A DNA stretch of 64,000 nucleotides from positions 62,001 through 126,000 of the forward strand of contig JAPOOG010000150.1 in assembly GCA_026713545.1 (NCBI GenBank), written 5' to 3'. The stretch is from Bryobacterales bacterium. Its GTDB lineage: Bacteria; Acidobacteriota; Terriglobia; Bryobacterales; UBA6623. Position numbers and translations under genes: made by a program. The notes under the pieces were generated by a model, which did not search any database, was not told the DNA's origin, and saw nothing but the letters and a program-made list of their open reading frames with translations. Position 1 is the first letter of the stretch. Every line of letters begins with the position of its first letter. Shown one piece after another: positions 1-8,846 of the stretch.

Positions 1-576
1 GAACGAGATCGCGCTGGCGCCGGAATCCTCGACGCGCTCGACGAAGTTGAGCATCGAGTTCTCGGTCCGGAACTGGCCGCCGGTCGTGAATTGCCACCAA
101 TTCTTCGGCCCCTTGCCGGACGCGACGACTTCATCGATGCCGCCGTTGGTGATCATGAGCGTATCGGTATCGCCGGCGGCTTTGGCGACCTCGTTCTCGC
201 CGTCCGGGTAGAAGCAGTTTTTTCCACCGGCGGGGTCGATGAAAATCGGATGCCGTAGCGTTTTTCCGAACAGTTCGGTTTCGATGCTGATCTTGTGGAC
301 GTCGGTCAGGAAGCGCGGCCGGATGATGATGCGGTTGAAGGCTTTGCGGGCATCGCGCAGCGCGGCCTCGTCACTGGCGCCTTCGGCCATGTAGTCCCAG
401 GCGACGGGGTCGAGCTTTTCCTTGGCGAGCTTGGCGAAGTCGAAGACGTTGGCGGGATCGAGAACCGGGTCAATGGCCGGCGGTCCCTGCGATTGCAGAA
501 GTTGCCTCTGCAAGAGCGGTGAAGCGACAAAGAGTTGAGCCAGACGGCACAGCGCCCGACGGCGGTCGACCTTCAT
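1..576 (-). CDS. FMN-dependent alpha-hydroxy-acid oxidase, N-terminal part (cut by window edge)
   Basis: The reading frame is open from an ATG at 576 to the first base of the window, giving 192 residues without a stop. It starts MKVDRRRALCRLAQ, a Tat-like leader, and continues with WDYMAEGASDEAALRDARKAFNRI and PAGGKNCFYPDGE, which match line for line the complete paralogue at 1505..2701. The family (lactate/glycolate oxidase, L-lactate dehydrogenase type) oxidises 2-hydroxy acids with FMN in a TIM barrel. The catalytic His region lies outside the window. It is the third gene of a minus-strand operon, starting 10 bp after the stop of the lipoprotein gene 586..1500. The substrate cannot be read from the sequence. 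Confidence 0.85.
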   Translation of the reverse strand, partial: MKVDRRRALCRLAQLFVASPLLQRQLLQSQGPPAIDPVLDPANVFDFAKLAKEKLDPVAWDYMAEGASDEAALRDARKAFNRIIIRPRFLTDVHKISIETELFGKTLRHPIFIDPAGGKNCFYPDGENEVAKAAGDTDTLMITNGGIDEVVASGKGPKNWWQFTTGGQFRTENSMLNFVERVEDSGASAISF

Positions 577-585
577 ATTCGTTGC

Positions 586-1500
586 CTAGCTTTCAGCAGT
601 GAGAATCCGTGTTGTTGCCGAGTGCTCCCTTACTTCGGAGTAATGCAGGACACGCGCCAGCTCGCCGCCCGCATCGTCAGTGATCGGCGTCGGCCGCCTC
701 AGAATCAACTCCACCCGGTCGAGACGATTGTACGCGATGTGCGCCATCTCGAGGCGATCGATCGTCTTCGCCTCAGAGCTTTCGAGATCCGGTGCAAGCA
801 GCGGACCCGTGTCGACCTGGAATGAGGAATTTTCGGGACGGAAGTTCATGGTCCGGATGGGATACTCAAGCAGATACGTCCGGTCGGGTCTGCGGATTTC
901 CGTCCGGCCGACGAGCGGGATGTTGTTTTCCGTGGCCTCGTTGATGGCCGCCGGCTCATCAAGAGCACGGGAGGCGGTAAAGCGCGCCACATCGATTTCG
1001 AGCGACCGGAAGCTGTCCGTCACGGGCCTGCCGCGAGCGGCTTCACCCCCATACGTGATCCCGCGGCCCATGGAACGCTCTTCGGTCAGGGAATAGATGT
1101 TTCTGTACTCGCGGCTCGGAAGTTGAAACATCCCGCTTTCCGCGTACACCCATTCGGTGCGGCAAGCGGCAATCAATACGAACCGCTCGGTCTCGCCGCT
1201 CGCCTCGTCAACCACGTCGAGGAGGGCGTCCAACTGGATGCGCGCCTTGTTGCCCAGAGGGATGTTGTGCCTCGCGTGCGGACGGGGATCGGGGCGCGGC
1301 GGCAGATCCCACGTCATGTAGGAAGACTGAAAATTGCATGCCGGGGTATCCGTCATCGATAGCCGATCCTCATCCCTGTCCGTCTTTGTTTCGGACCCTC
1401 CACAAGCAAGGGCGATCAGCGAACTTCCCGCTGCAAGCCCCTTGGCGGACTCGACGAACATCCGTCTTCGCGTGACCGGCATTCGATGGCGCGTGGGCAT
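586..1500 (-). CDS. Hypothetical exported protein, probable lipoprotein
   Basis: This 304-residue product is not recognised. It begins MPTRHRMPVTRRRMFVESAKGLAAGS and reaches IALACGG, so it has a Tat-type RR leader with a possible lipoprotein cysteine near residue 33 (the lipobox is not canonical). The mature part is soluble, rich in Arg/Glu, with no membrane segments. The ATG at 1500 was chosen because it sits 4 bp after the stop of the oxidase gene 1505..2701; the frame is open further upstream inside that gene, and an alternative start is ATG 1482. Sitting between two paralogous oxidases in one operon, it may be an accessory or electron-transfer partner, but that is inference from position only. 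Confidence 0.6.
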   Translation of the reverse strand: MPTRHRMPVTRRRMFVESAKGLAAGSSLIALACGGSETKTDRDEDRLSMTDTPACNFQSSYMTWDLPPRPDPRPHARHNIPLGNKARIQLDALLDVVDEASGETERFVLIAACRTEWVYAESGMFQLPSREYRNIYSLTEERSMGRGITYGGEAARGRPVTDSFRSLEIDVARFTASRALDEPAAINEATENNIPLVGRTEIRRPDRTYLLEYPIRTMNFRPENSSFQVDTGPLLAPDLESSEAKTIDRLEMAHIAYNRLDRVELILRRPTPITDDAGGELARVLHYSEVREHSATTRILTAES

Positions 1501-1504
1501 GATC

Positions 1505-2701
1505 TCAGGGGCTCCAGCCGCGGATGCGGACCAGCTTGCGGTCGATGTCGTTGATCCGGGCGACACCCGACATGCCCATGTCGAGCGCCAGCTCGACGCG
1601 CATCAGTTCGAGGACGCGGGCCACGCCGCGGCTGCCGAAAGCGGTCAATCCCCAAAGATATGGCCGCGCAATGCCCACTGCGGTCGCGCCCAGCGCAAGG
1701 GCCTTCAGCACATCCGTGCCGCGCCGGAAGCCGCCGTCGATGAGGACCGGCATCTTTCCGCCCGCCGCCTGGACGCATTCGGGAAGCGCTTCGATGGTCG
1801 AACCGGTGTGATCGATCTGCCGCGCACCGTGGTTCGACACGACGGCCGCAGACATTCCGTAGCGGACGCACATCTCGGTGTCCTCGCCGGTCAGGACACC
1901 TTTGATGATAATCGGCAGGTCGGTCATGTCGCGGAGTTGCTTGAGGTTGTCCCAGGTGGGCGTCGGGAATGGACGAGAAGGGTAGACGTCGCTCCGCCAG
2001 ATCTTGTCCGTGTCGCCTTCCTTGAAGATCACCTGGCCCTGATCGTTGCGCGGCACGCCGCCTTCATTGCACCAGGTCCGGACGAACCTGTTGCGGATGC
2101 TCCGCTCGCGATGTGAGACGAGCATGTTGTCTACGGTCCAGCAGATACCCGAATAACCGGCGTCCTCGACGCGCTCGACGAAATTGAGCATGGCGCTCTT
2201 GCGGCTGAACTGCCCCCCGATGGTGTAGTGCCAGCAAGTCTTCGGACCCTTGCCGCTGCTGACGAGATCGTCGATGCCGCCGTTGGTGATCATGTGAGCC
2301 CCGGCCTCGACGGCGCCCCGGGCCGTTTCGAGTTCGCCGTCGGGATAGAAGCAGTTCTTCCCTCCTGCCGGACAGATGTAGATCGGGAAGTTCATCTTGT
2401 GGCCCAGCAATTCGGTCGAGACGTCGATGTCGTGCACATCCGTCAGCCAGCGCGGTCGCAGGATGATGCGGTTGAAGGCTTGGCGATTCTCGCCCAGGGA
2501 GACCTCGTCCTTGCCGCCCTCATCCATGTAGTCCCAGGCAATCGGGTCAAGCTTCTCCCGTGCGAGTTCCTTGAAGTCCCAGATGTTGATCGGGTCGAGC
2601 AGCGGGTCTTGCTTGGGGAGGCCGACTTGTCCGTAGAGGAGCGGGGATGCGAGGAAGAAGCTGGTGAGGTTCTTCAGCGCGGCGCGGCGATCGATCTTCA
2701 T
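1505..2701 (-). CDS. FMN-dependent alpha-hydroxy-acid oxidase/dehydrogenase
   Basis: The 398-residue protein has the FMN-dependent 2-hydroxy-acid dehydrogenase fold: flavin-phosphate and substrate motifs IIIKGVL (Lys 267), SNHGARQ (289-295, catalytic His 291, substrate Arg 294) and LIDGGFRRGTDVLKALALGA (from about 320). The canonical motif is SNHGGRQ, so the second Gly is Ala here. The N-terminus MKIDRRAALKNLTSFFLASP looks like a Tat/Sec leader, which is unusual for a family that is mostly cytoplasmic. It is the first gene of a minus-strand operon and shares its leader and domain layout with the partial gene at 1..576, so the two arose by duplication. Substrate (lactate, glycolate or other) is not determined. 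Confidence 0.9.
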   Translation of the reverse strand: MKIDRRAALKNLTSFFLASPLLYGQVGLPKQDPLLDPINIWDFKELAREKLDPIAWDYMDEGGKDEVSLGENRQAFNRIILRPRWLTDVHDIDVSTELLGHKMNFPIYICPAGGKNCFYPDGELETARGAVEAGAHMITNGGIDDLVSSGKGPKTCWHYTIGGQFSRKSAMLNFVERVEDAGYSGICWTVDNMLVSHRERSIRNRFVRTWCNEGGVPRNDQGQVIFKEGDTDKIWRSDVYPSRPFPTPTWDNLKQLRDMTDLPIIIKGVLTGEDTEMCVRYGMSAAVVSNHGARQIDHTGSTIEALPECVQAAGGKMPVLIDGGFRRGTDVLKALALGATAVGIARPYLWGLTAFGSRGVARVLELMRVELALDMGMSGVARINDIDRKLVRIRGWSP

Positions 2702-2956
2702 AGCTGGATCACTCCGAAGGCGAAGCTAACATGCCGGTCGCAGGCTGTCAAACATGGCGAACGTTTCGGCGCGCGTTCGTGGTTCCGCCTCGCTTGGGAG
2801 TGACTTGGTTTGCTCAGTGGCGTTCTGGATCGCTATGGCAGTCGCAAAGAAGGGCCGGGATGCTGACGACCAAAGCGGGGGTCGCAGAGCGCGTCAATGG
2901 CCGCAACGCAGGACGGGAGAACGCTTCGGCGGGAATTTTCTCATACACTGTGTGCG

Positions 2957-3622
2957 ATGCGCGGATCCTTGCTATGGCTGGTTTGGGTGGTCTTCGGGGC
3001 GGTGTCGGGGCTGTTCGGTGACGAACCGCATCTCAACAGGCTTACGGATGAGGAAGCACGCGAGGGGTTCACACTGCTGTTCGATGGCGAATCGTTGCAA
3101 GGCTGGGATGGGGCTACTGGGTTCTGGCGGGTGGAGAATGGCGCGATGGTCGGCTCGACGGACGGTCGTCAAATCGAGCACAACACGTTTCTGATCCTCG
3201 ACCGGCCGTACAGCGACTTCGTGCTGCGGTTTCAGATCATGCTGCGCAACGGCAATACGGGCGTGCAGTTCCGCAGCCGGCGGCTTTCGGATTGGGTGGT
3301 GAAGGGCTATCAGGAGGACGCTTCCGACATGGGCGAACGTTCGGCTTGGGGGAACTTCTATGAGGAGAAAGGCCGCGGCCGAAACGTCATGGCAACGCCG
3401 ACGGAAGGCTGGGACCGCGCGAAGGAAGTCGTCCGGAAGGGTCAATGGAACGACTATGAGATTCATGCGAAGGGTGATCACATCCGGTTGACGCTGAACG
3501 GCAAAGTGACGATCGACACGCATGACGGCGAGTCGTCGGAGGGAGTGATCGCGGTGCAGTTGCATCGAGGAGAGGCGATGGAGGTACGGCTGCGGAACTT
3601 GCGGATTCGGGAACTGCGCTGA
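2957..3622 (+). CDS. DUF1080 (3-keto-disaccharide hydrolase family) secreted protein
   Basis: The ATG at 2957 gives a 221-residue protein with a clean Sec signal (MRGSLLWLVWVVFGAVSGLF then GDEP). The frame is open upstream to 2897 but without a signal sequence. The mature part shows the DUF1080 pattern: GFTLLFDGESLQGWDG, then FWRVENGAMVGS, FVLRFQIML, NTGVQFRSR, WNDYEIHAKGDHIRLTLNG and a C-terminal LRNLRIREL. This concanavalin-like fold is abundant in Bryobacterales and Planctomycetes and some members hydrolyse 3-keto-glycosides. It is followed 45 bp later by the M14/GH105 fusion on the same strand, so the two may be co-transcribed for glycan breakdown. Confidence 0.85.
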   Translation: MRGSLLWLVWVVFGAVSGLFGDEPHLNRLTDEEAREGFTLLFDGESLQGWDGATGFWRVENGAMVGSTDGRQIEHNTFLILDRPYSDFVLRFQIMLRNGNTGVQFRSRRLSDWVVKGYQEDASDMGERSAWGNFYEEKGRGRNVMATPTEGWDRAKEVVRKGQWNDYEIHAKGDHIRLTLNGKVTIDTHDGESSEGVIAVQLHRGEAMEVRLRNLRIRELR

Positions 3623-3667
3623 CCAAGGTCTCTCTCTCGCAACAGCGCAAGGGCTGAGAAGAAAACC

Positions 3668-5485
3668 ATGCTGCCGCGATGGATGACGTTGGGGGTCGTG
3701 CTTGTTGTCTTGGGGGCGGTCGCTCTTGCTGCTCAGACGCCGGCGGAGAAGGTGGAGCGGCTGCTGAGCGAGACTCGGCTGCCCGGGGTGATTCGAACTC
3801 CGATTGGAGTGACTCGAAAAGGAACTCCGATTCCGGCCCTGATCACGAAGGATGATCTGGATTACTTCACGCCGAAGACACGCGTTTTGTTGGTGGGCGG
3901 GTTGGATGGGTCGGAGAGTTCGGTTCAGGCAACGCTTGCCGTTCTGCAGTGGTTCTATTCCGACTCCAAGGCCGAGGTGCATCGAGAACGGATTGCGCTG
4001 TCGGCGGTACCGCTGGCCAACCCTGACGGTTGGGCATCGGGTCTTGGACCGTCAAACGGCTCGGGAGGGAATCCGACGGTCGCGTATCCGCCGCAAGGGA
4101 CGGCCTATAACAGCGCAACGGACCCCGAGGCGGCGTATCTATGGCGTTGGATTGCCATGCATGCGCCCGAGCTTGTCGTAGATCTCCGCGTCGGGACGGA
4201 ATGGGCCTTCGCGGTCCGCCAGAGCGGCTCCGGCACAGATGCGCGCGGACTTGCCTTCAACCTCTCCAAGCGTTTCGCTGCCGATCAAACCGCAATCGTC
4301 GAGCCGGCGGACGATGAACTCGTGAACCGGATTTCCCGCCAGACGGCCGGCGGAGTGGGTGCGATGGCTGCTCTCAGGGTCCGGATGGACCTCGACGACG
4401 GGAACGCACTGGCTCCTGAGCTTTTCAAGGCAGTTCAGCGCGCAAGGATGGCCGGATGGCCGGGCTCGACGGCTCGCGAATCGATTCAGCGCCGGCTGAG
4501 GCGCGGTCCGGTCGAGGTCGCGCAACAACTCGCCGCTCACTACGGCCACGAGCTGGAGAGGGTTGCGTACATCCCGGCGCTGGCTTTGCTGGGGCGGATT
4601 CGGTTGGCGGACCTGAGCGGAGATGCGAGTCACCTCGCGGATGTCGAGCGGATCGTGAAGCCCTATCTCGACGGCGGGAAGCCGACGCTGCCGGAGCGGC
4701 CGAGCGGCAGCAATTTGTCCGGTCACCTCGTGTTTGCCGAGTTGGCGCGGGTGACGAAAAAGACGCGCTACATCGAGCTGGCGCGCGCGGCGGCGGATTT
4801 GGGTTTCGACAACCAGGGCAACCCCGGAGAGTCGATGCCGTTTCACAACGAGATGAGCGACTCGGTATTCATGGGTACGCCGATCCTCGCTGAAGTGGGA
4901 CGTCTTACCGGAGAGGCGAAGTACTTCGACATGGCGCTACGGCACATGAAGTTCATGCAGGATCTTTGCCTGCGCCCCGACGGTCTCTATCGCCATTCGC
5001 CGCTCGATGAAGCGGCCTGGGGACGAGGAAATGGCTTCCCCGCCCTGGGACTGGCACTGAGCCTGAGCGCGATGCCCGAAGATCATCCCGGCCGGGCCAG
5101 GATGCTCGCCGCCTTCCGAAATCATCTGGAAGCGCTGCTCCGTCGCCAAGACCCCAGCGGGATGTGGCATCAGGTGATCGATCATCCCGAGAGCTACCGT
5201 GAACTGACAGCGACCTCGATGATCACGTTCGCGATGGTTCGCGGGCTGCGGTCGGGTTGGCTCGATCGCAAGCGTTATGAGCCAGTGATCGATCGGGCCT
5301 GGGAGGCGCTCAAGGCGCGCATCGCGCCGTCGGGAGATCTGATGGACGTTTGCACGGGGACAGGGAAACAGAAGAGTCTGCGCGACTATTTCGACCGTAC
5401 GGCAATCCTCGGCCATGACGATCGCGGCGGGGCGATGGCGTTGATGATTTCGACCGAGATGGCTTACTGGCAACGCGAACGCTAA
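3668..5485 (+). CDS. Secreted fusion of a degenerate M14 carboxypeptidase domain and a GH88/105-like glycoside hydrolase
   Basis: The 605-residue protein has a signal peptide (residues 1-22, ending VALAAQ). Residues about 45-260 follow the M14 zinc-carboxypeptidase layout: RVLLVGGLDGSESS at 72-85, LANPDGW at 116-122 and LVVDLRVG at 169-176. In active M14 enzymes these are GGxHGxE and VDLH; here the zinc His are Asp 80 and Arg 174, so zinc binding is probably lost. The C-terminal half (about 340-605) is an alpha/alpha-barrel like unsaturated rhamnogalacturonyl hydrolases, with DEAAWGRGNGF as the GH105 WxRGNGW-type motif and repeated helical hairpins. Likely role: removal of terminal unsaturated uronic acids from pectin-like oligosaccharides outside the cytoplasm. 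Its stop codon overlaps the convergent permease stop. Confidence 0.75.
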   Translation: MLPRWMTLGVVLVVLGAVALAAQTPAEKVERLLSETRLPGVIRTPIGVTRKGTPIPALITKDDLDYFTPKTRVLLVGGLDGSESSVQATLAVLQWFYSDSKAEVHRERIALSAVPLANPDGWASGLGPSNGSGGNPTVAYPPQGTAYNSATDPEAAYLWRWIAMHAPELVVDLRVGTEWAFAVRQSGSGTDARGLAFNLSKRFAADQTAIVEPADDELVNRISRQTAGGVGAMAALRVRMDLDDGNALAPELFKAVQRARMAGWPGSTARESIQRRLRRGPVEVAQQLAAHYGHELERVAYIPALALLGRIRLADLSGDASHLADVERIVKPYLDGGKPTLPERPSGSNLSGHLVFAELARVTKKTRYIELARAAADLGFDNQGNPGESMPFHNEMSDSVFMGTPILAEVGRLTGEAKYFDMALRHMKFMQDLCLRPDGLYRHSPLDEAAWGRGNGFPALGLALSLSAMPEDHPGRARMLAAFRNHLEALLRRQDPSGMWHQVIDHPESYRELTATSMITFAMVRGLRSGWLDRKRYEPVIDRAWEALKARIAPSGDLMDVCTGTGKQKSLRDYFDRTAILGHDDRGGAMALMISTEMAYWQRER

Positions 5486-6810
5486 GTCGCCCGCATCTGG
5501 GACGGCCGGGCGTGGCGCCGCCACCGGTAGAAGAGCGGCAAGCCGCTGGCGATGAGCGCGAGCCCGGCCAAGGACGGAACCGGTCGATCGAGCATCGTGT
5601 TCACGACCAGCCAGAGTGAAGCCAAGCCGAAAAGAAGGGGCGTGACGGGATAGCCCCACATACGGTACGGCCGCTCCCATTCGGGCCTCTTCTTGCGCAG
5701 AATGATCACGCCGAGAACGGTCATTCCATAGAAGATCCAGGCGACGAACATCACGAAGGAGAAAAGTCCTGTGTAGGTGCCGCTGAGCGAGAGCAGCGCC
5801 GCCCAGGCTCCCTGCAAAAGCACCGCGAAAGCCGGGGTGTGGAAGCGCTGATGGACCTCCCCGAAAATGCGGAAGAAAAGGCTGTCCCTTGCCTGCGCGA
5901 AGTAGACACGCGGGCCGGTGAGGATTCCGGCATTCATCGCGCCCGTAATGGAGACGAGAATGATGAGCGAGATCATTGTCCCGCCGGCGAGTCCGAAGAC
6001 GCGCTCCAGCACGACGGCGGCGACGCGCTCCGTGCCGGCGATTTCCTCTACGGTCAGCACCTGCATGTAGGCGACGTTGGCGAGCAGGTAGAGCAGCATT
6101 ACGATGCCGACGCCGATGCCGAGACTGATCGGCAGGTTGCGGCCGGGGTTGCGGATCTCGCCGCCCACGAACCCGGCCTGGAACCATCCGTTGTAGGCCC
6201 ACAGGCAGGCCAAGAGGGCGCTGCCGACCTCGCTCGCCCCGAAGTCGATGACGGAGGCGCCTGTGTCGCCTGTTGCTGAAGGCGCTTGGTGGAACAACGC
6301 GGTTCCCGCGACGAACAGCAATCCTGCGACCTTGAGGAAGGTTGTGATGTTCTGCATCATCGCTCCGCCGATCAGGGTGCGGTAGTTGAGGATCGTGAGC
6401 GCCAAGATGATGGCTGGCGGACTGAGGCGTTCCATTACCGGCGGCATCGGGACGAGGTGACTCAGATAGATCGAAAAGCCCACAGCGAGCGTGGCCGTCC
6501 CGCCTGAACGGATAACAAGGAGCAGGACCCAACTGAAAAGAAAGCCCCAGAGCGGCGAGTAGGCCTCGCGCAGGTAAACGTACTGGCCGCCGGAATGCGG
6601 TAGCATCGCGCCGAGCTCGGCGAACGCCAGCGCCCCGCAGAGCGACAGCAGGCCGCCGACGGCCCATATCGCGAGTATCCACTCGGCCGAGGGCAGGGCG
6701 CGGGCGATCTCACCGGGCACAATGAAAACTCCCGATCCGATGATCGTGCCGATGATGATCGCCTTGGTATCCCAAAGGCCCAATCGACGGGTGAGGTTGC
6801 GCGTTGCCAT
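5482..6810 (-). CDS. APC-family amino acid permease
   Basis: The protein has about 12 membrane segments and the APC signature at the start of TM1, IIIGTIIGSGVFIVPG, followed by LSLCGALAFAELGAMLPHSGGQYVYLREAY in TM2-3 (read in parts, these are the classic LAT/APC motifs). Proteins of this type exchange or import neutral amino acids across the inner membrane. The ATG at 6810 gives 442 residues and begins MATRNLTRRLGLWD; the frame is open to 6870 but that extension lies inside repeat R1 copy A, so the shorter start is preferred. The 3' end overlaps the stop of the fusion gene 3668..5485 by a few bases in a convergent arrangement. Confidence 0.88.
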   Translation of the reverse strand: MATRNLTRRLGLWDTKAIIIGTIIGSGVFIVPGEIARALPSAEWILAIWAVGGLLSLCGALAFAELGAMLPHSGGQYVYLREAYSPLWGFLFSWVLLLVIRSGGTATLAVGFSIYLSHLVPMPPVMERLSPPAIILALTILNYRTLIGGAMMQNITTFLKVAGLLFVAGTALFHQAPSATGDTGASVIDFGASEVGSALLACLWAYNGWFQAGFVGGEIRNPGRNLPISLGIGVGIVMLLYLLANVAYMQVLTVEEIAGTERVAAVVLERVFGLAGGTMISLIILVSITGAMNAGILTGPRVYFAQARDSLFFRIFGEVHQRFHTPAFAVLLQGAWAALLSLSGTYTGLFSFVMFVAWIFYGMTVLGVIILRKKRPEWERPYRMWGYPVTPLLFGLASLWLVVNTMLDRPVPSLAGLALIASGLPLFYRWRRHARPSQMRAT

Positions 6811-6848
6811 CGGACCAGCATAGACGAAGGGGAACGCCGGCATACTGG

Positions 6849-6939
6849 CCCGAAACATCCTCCTGATCAAGCGGCATTGATACCGATCCGGACGTTTCCC
6901 GCTTGTATGATCCGCACACGGGCGGAGGAAAAACTCGCC
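6849..6939 (+). repeat. Dispersed intergenic repeat R1, copy A
   Basis: This 91-bp segment is about 88% identical to the reverse complement of 18431..18522 (copy B) and clearly similar to 34011..34101 (copy C). Conserved blocks are CCTGATCA, TTTCCCGC, TGTATGATCC and GGAGGAAAAACT. It lies between the divergent permease and ispG genes, in the ispG direction. Confidence 0.85.
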
Positions 6940-7022
6940 AGGGAAACGGATGTCATCTCCTTCGAACCGGAGCAGGGCCTCCGGTTGTTAGAATCGAGAT
7001 TGCATGCGGTAAAGCGCCCACT

Positions 7023-8252
7023 ATGCCCATTTCTCGGAGAAAATCGGCTGTCTGCGACATCGACGGCGTCAAGGTCGGCGGCGATCACTCGATCGTCGTT
7101 CAGTCGATGACCACCACTGACACGGCGGACACCGCGTCCACGATCAATCAGGTGATGGAGTTGGCTCGCGCCGGGTCGGAGCTGGTCCGCGTCACCGTCA
7201 ACACGAATAAGGCCGCCGAGGCCGTTCCGACGATCGTCGAGTCGCTGGAAGGGTTCGGCGTTCGTGTTCCGATCATCGGAGATTTCCATTACAACGGGCA
7301 CATCCTGCTCAAGCAATACCCGGAGTGCGCGCGGCTCCTGGCGAAGTATCGGATCAATCCCGGCAACGTCAACATCGGCAAGAAGCATGACGACAATTTC
7401 CGGACGATGATCGAAGTCGCGGTCGAGCATCAGAAGCCGGTGCGAATCGGAGTGAACTGGGGGTCGCTCGATCAGGCTTTGCTGACGAAGCTGATGGATG
7501 AGAACGCGGGCCGGACCGATCCGAAAGACGCTGCCGAAGTGACGCGCGAGGCGATCGTGCTCAGCGCCTTGAATTCCGCCGAAGCGGCCGAGCGCTACGG
7601 CCTGCGGCACGATCAGATCATCTTGAGCGCCAAGGTATCGAACGTGCAGGATCTGGTGACGGTCTACCGCGACCTCGCAGTGCGCTGCGACTATCCTCTG
7701 CACTTGGGGCTGACCGAGGCGGGGATGGGCAGCAAGGGCATCGTCGCTTCGACAGCCGGTCTCGCAATCCTGCTGCAAGAAGGTATCGGCGATACCATCC
7801 GGGTCTCCCTGACGCCTCAGCCTCGGGGCGACCGCACCGAGGAAGTGCGCATCTGCCAGCAGATTCTGCAGTCGCTCGACATCCGCAGCTTTAAACCGCA
7901 AGTGACGGCGTGTCCCGGCTGCGGCCGTACGACCAGCACCTTCTTCCAGGAGATGGCGAGCGAGATCGAGCACTATCTGCACAATCAGATGCCCGTCTGG
8001 AAATCGAGCTATCCAGGCGTGGAGAAGCTCAATGTGGCCGTGATGGGCTGCGTGGTGAACGGTCCCGGAGAATCGAAACACTCCGACATCGGGATCTCGC
8101 TGCCCGGAACCTTCGAGGAGCCGAAAGCGCCGGTGTATGTTGACGGTCGTATGCTGCTCACCCTCAAGGGCGATACGATCGTGCGCGATTTTATCGGTAT
8201 TCTCAATGACTACGTGGACAAGCGTTTCTCGCAGAGCCGCGACGTAGCCTAG
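7023..8252 (+). CDS. ispG: 4-hydroxy-3-methylbut-2-enyl diphosphate synthase (flavodoxin/ferredoxin)
   Basis: IspG converts methylerythritol cyclodiphosphate to HMBPP in the MEP isoprenoid pathway. The 409-residue product has the N-terminal TIM-barrel ([60 protein letters not shown]) and the C-terminal [4Fe-4S] domain with [11 protein letters not shown] and [10 protein letters not shown] carrying the three cluster cysteines and the catalytic Glu region. The ATG at 7023 was chosen because homologous sequence begins just after it; the frame is open back to 6903, but that part includes repeat R1 copy A. It stands alone, transcribed away from the permease. A ferredoxin gene lies elsewhere in the window (38011) but any electron-donor link is speculative. 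Confidence 0.96.
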   Translation: MPISRRKSAVCDIDGVKVGGDHSIVVQSMTTTDTADTASTINQVMELARAGSELVRVTVNTNKAAEAVPTIVESLEGFGVRVPIIGDFHYNGHILLKQYPECARLLAKYRINPGNVNIGKKHDDNFRTMIEVAVEHQKPVRIGVNWGSLDQALLTKLMDENAGRTDPKDAAEVTREAIVLSALNSAEAAERYGLRHDQIILSAKVSNVQDLVTVYRDLAVRCDYPLHLGLTEAGMGSKGIVASTAGLAILLQEGIGDTIRVSLTPQPRGDRTEEVRICQQILQSLDIRSFKPQVTACPGCGRTTSTFFQEMASEIEHYLHNQMPVWKSSYPGVEKLNVAVMGCVVNGPGESKHSDIGISLPGTFEEPKAPVYVDGRMLLTLKGDTIVRDFIGILNDYVDKRFSQSRDVA

Positions 8253-8424
8253 CAGTCCTTGGTGAAACCACGCGCAGCACCGAGAGCGGCGGGCAACCCG
8301 TCGAATACTCCTCCGGCAAGAGGTCGATTAGCTTGTGGACGACTGGGGCTGAACGTATTTGTGCCCTCCCCCTGAAGCGGTCAGAACGACGATCTTGCTC
8401 TTGAGCTTTCGGCTCCGGATGCAT

Positions 8425-8448
8425 GGGAGCCGGGTGAGCCCGGCTCCC
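8425..8448. terminator. GC-rich perfect hairpin downstream of ispG
   Basis: GGGAGCCGGG and CCCGGCTCCC form a perfect 10-bp stem around a TGAG loop, about 170 bp after the ispG stop. No T-tract follows, so it may be a terminator of the hairpin-only kind or an RNA stability element. The rest of 8253..8550 holds only the tRNA promoter. Confidence 0.4.
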
Positions 8449-8480
8449 CCGGCGCTCCCTGTTCCTGTAACGCACTCCGA

Positions 8481-8510
8481 TTGACAGCCGTTGGACCGAC
8501 TGCAAGAATA
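8481..8510 (+). promoter_or_regulatory. Putative sigma-70 promoter of tRNA-Leu
   Basis: A perfect TTGACA (8481-8486) is followed after 17 bp by a weak -10 candidate (AAGAAT at 8504-8509), with the tRNA 5' end 41 bp further on. The -10 is poor, so the assignment rests mainly on the -35 and the position. Confidence 0.45.
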
Positions 8511-8550
8511 CTCGAAGAGGGGCCGCTCCACGCGGCTCCTCCCCGTCTGT

Positions 8551-8639
8551 GCGCAAGTGGCGGAATTGGCAGACGCGCTAGGTTCAGGTCCTAGTCCGGG
8601 TTACACCGGGTGGAGGTTCAAGTCCTCTCTTGCGCACCA
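8551..8639 (+). tRNA. tRNA-Leu (anticodon CAG)
   Basis: The 89-nt class II tRNA has acceptor arms GCGCAAG/CTTGCGC, the D-arm GGCGGAATTGGCAGACGC, an anticodon stem CTAGG/CCTAG with loop TTCAGGT (anticodon CAG), a variable arm stem TCCGGG..., a T-arm with GGTTCAAGTCC, discriminator A and an encoded CCA (8637-8639). I found no duplicate of its 3' end in the window, so it does not mark an island here. Confidence 0.96.
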
Positions 8640-8846
8640 CCATCTCCACGCGGGGAACCTGGAAACACACCCTGCCCGAACAGGGTTCTCTCCAGCCGGC
8701 TCCGTGTCGTTACCCCAAGGTCCGATGCCAACATTCGATCGTCGGCAAGACGCATCGCAGGCTTCGGCCGCACACCCCTTTTCGGACCTGACGCCGTTCA
8801 GCAAATCGGCTGAAGTCTGAGACCCATCGACCTGGAGACACGAGTC

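Noticed and set aside
4937-6682. Long open frame overlapping the permease and fusion gene
   Set aside because: Arg/Pro-rich shadow of two well-supported genes.
6867-8081. 404-residue open frame antisense to ispG
   Set aside because: No motif; ispG is unambiguous. Its N-terminal part is only repeat R1.
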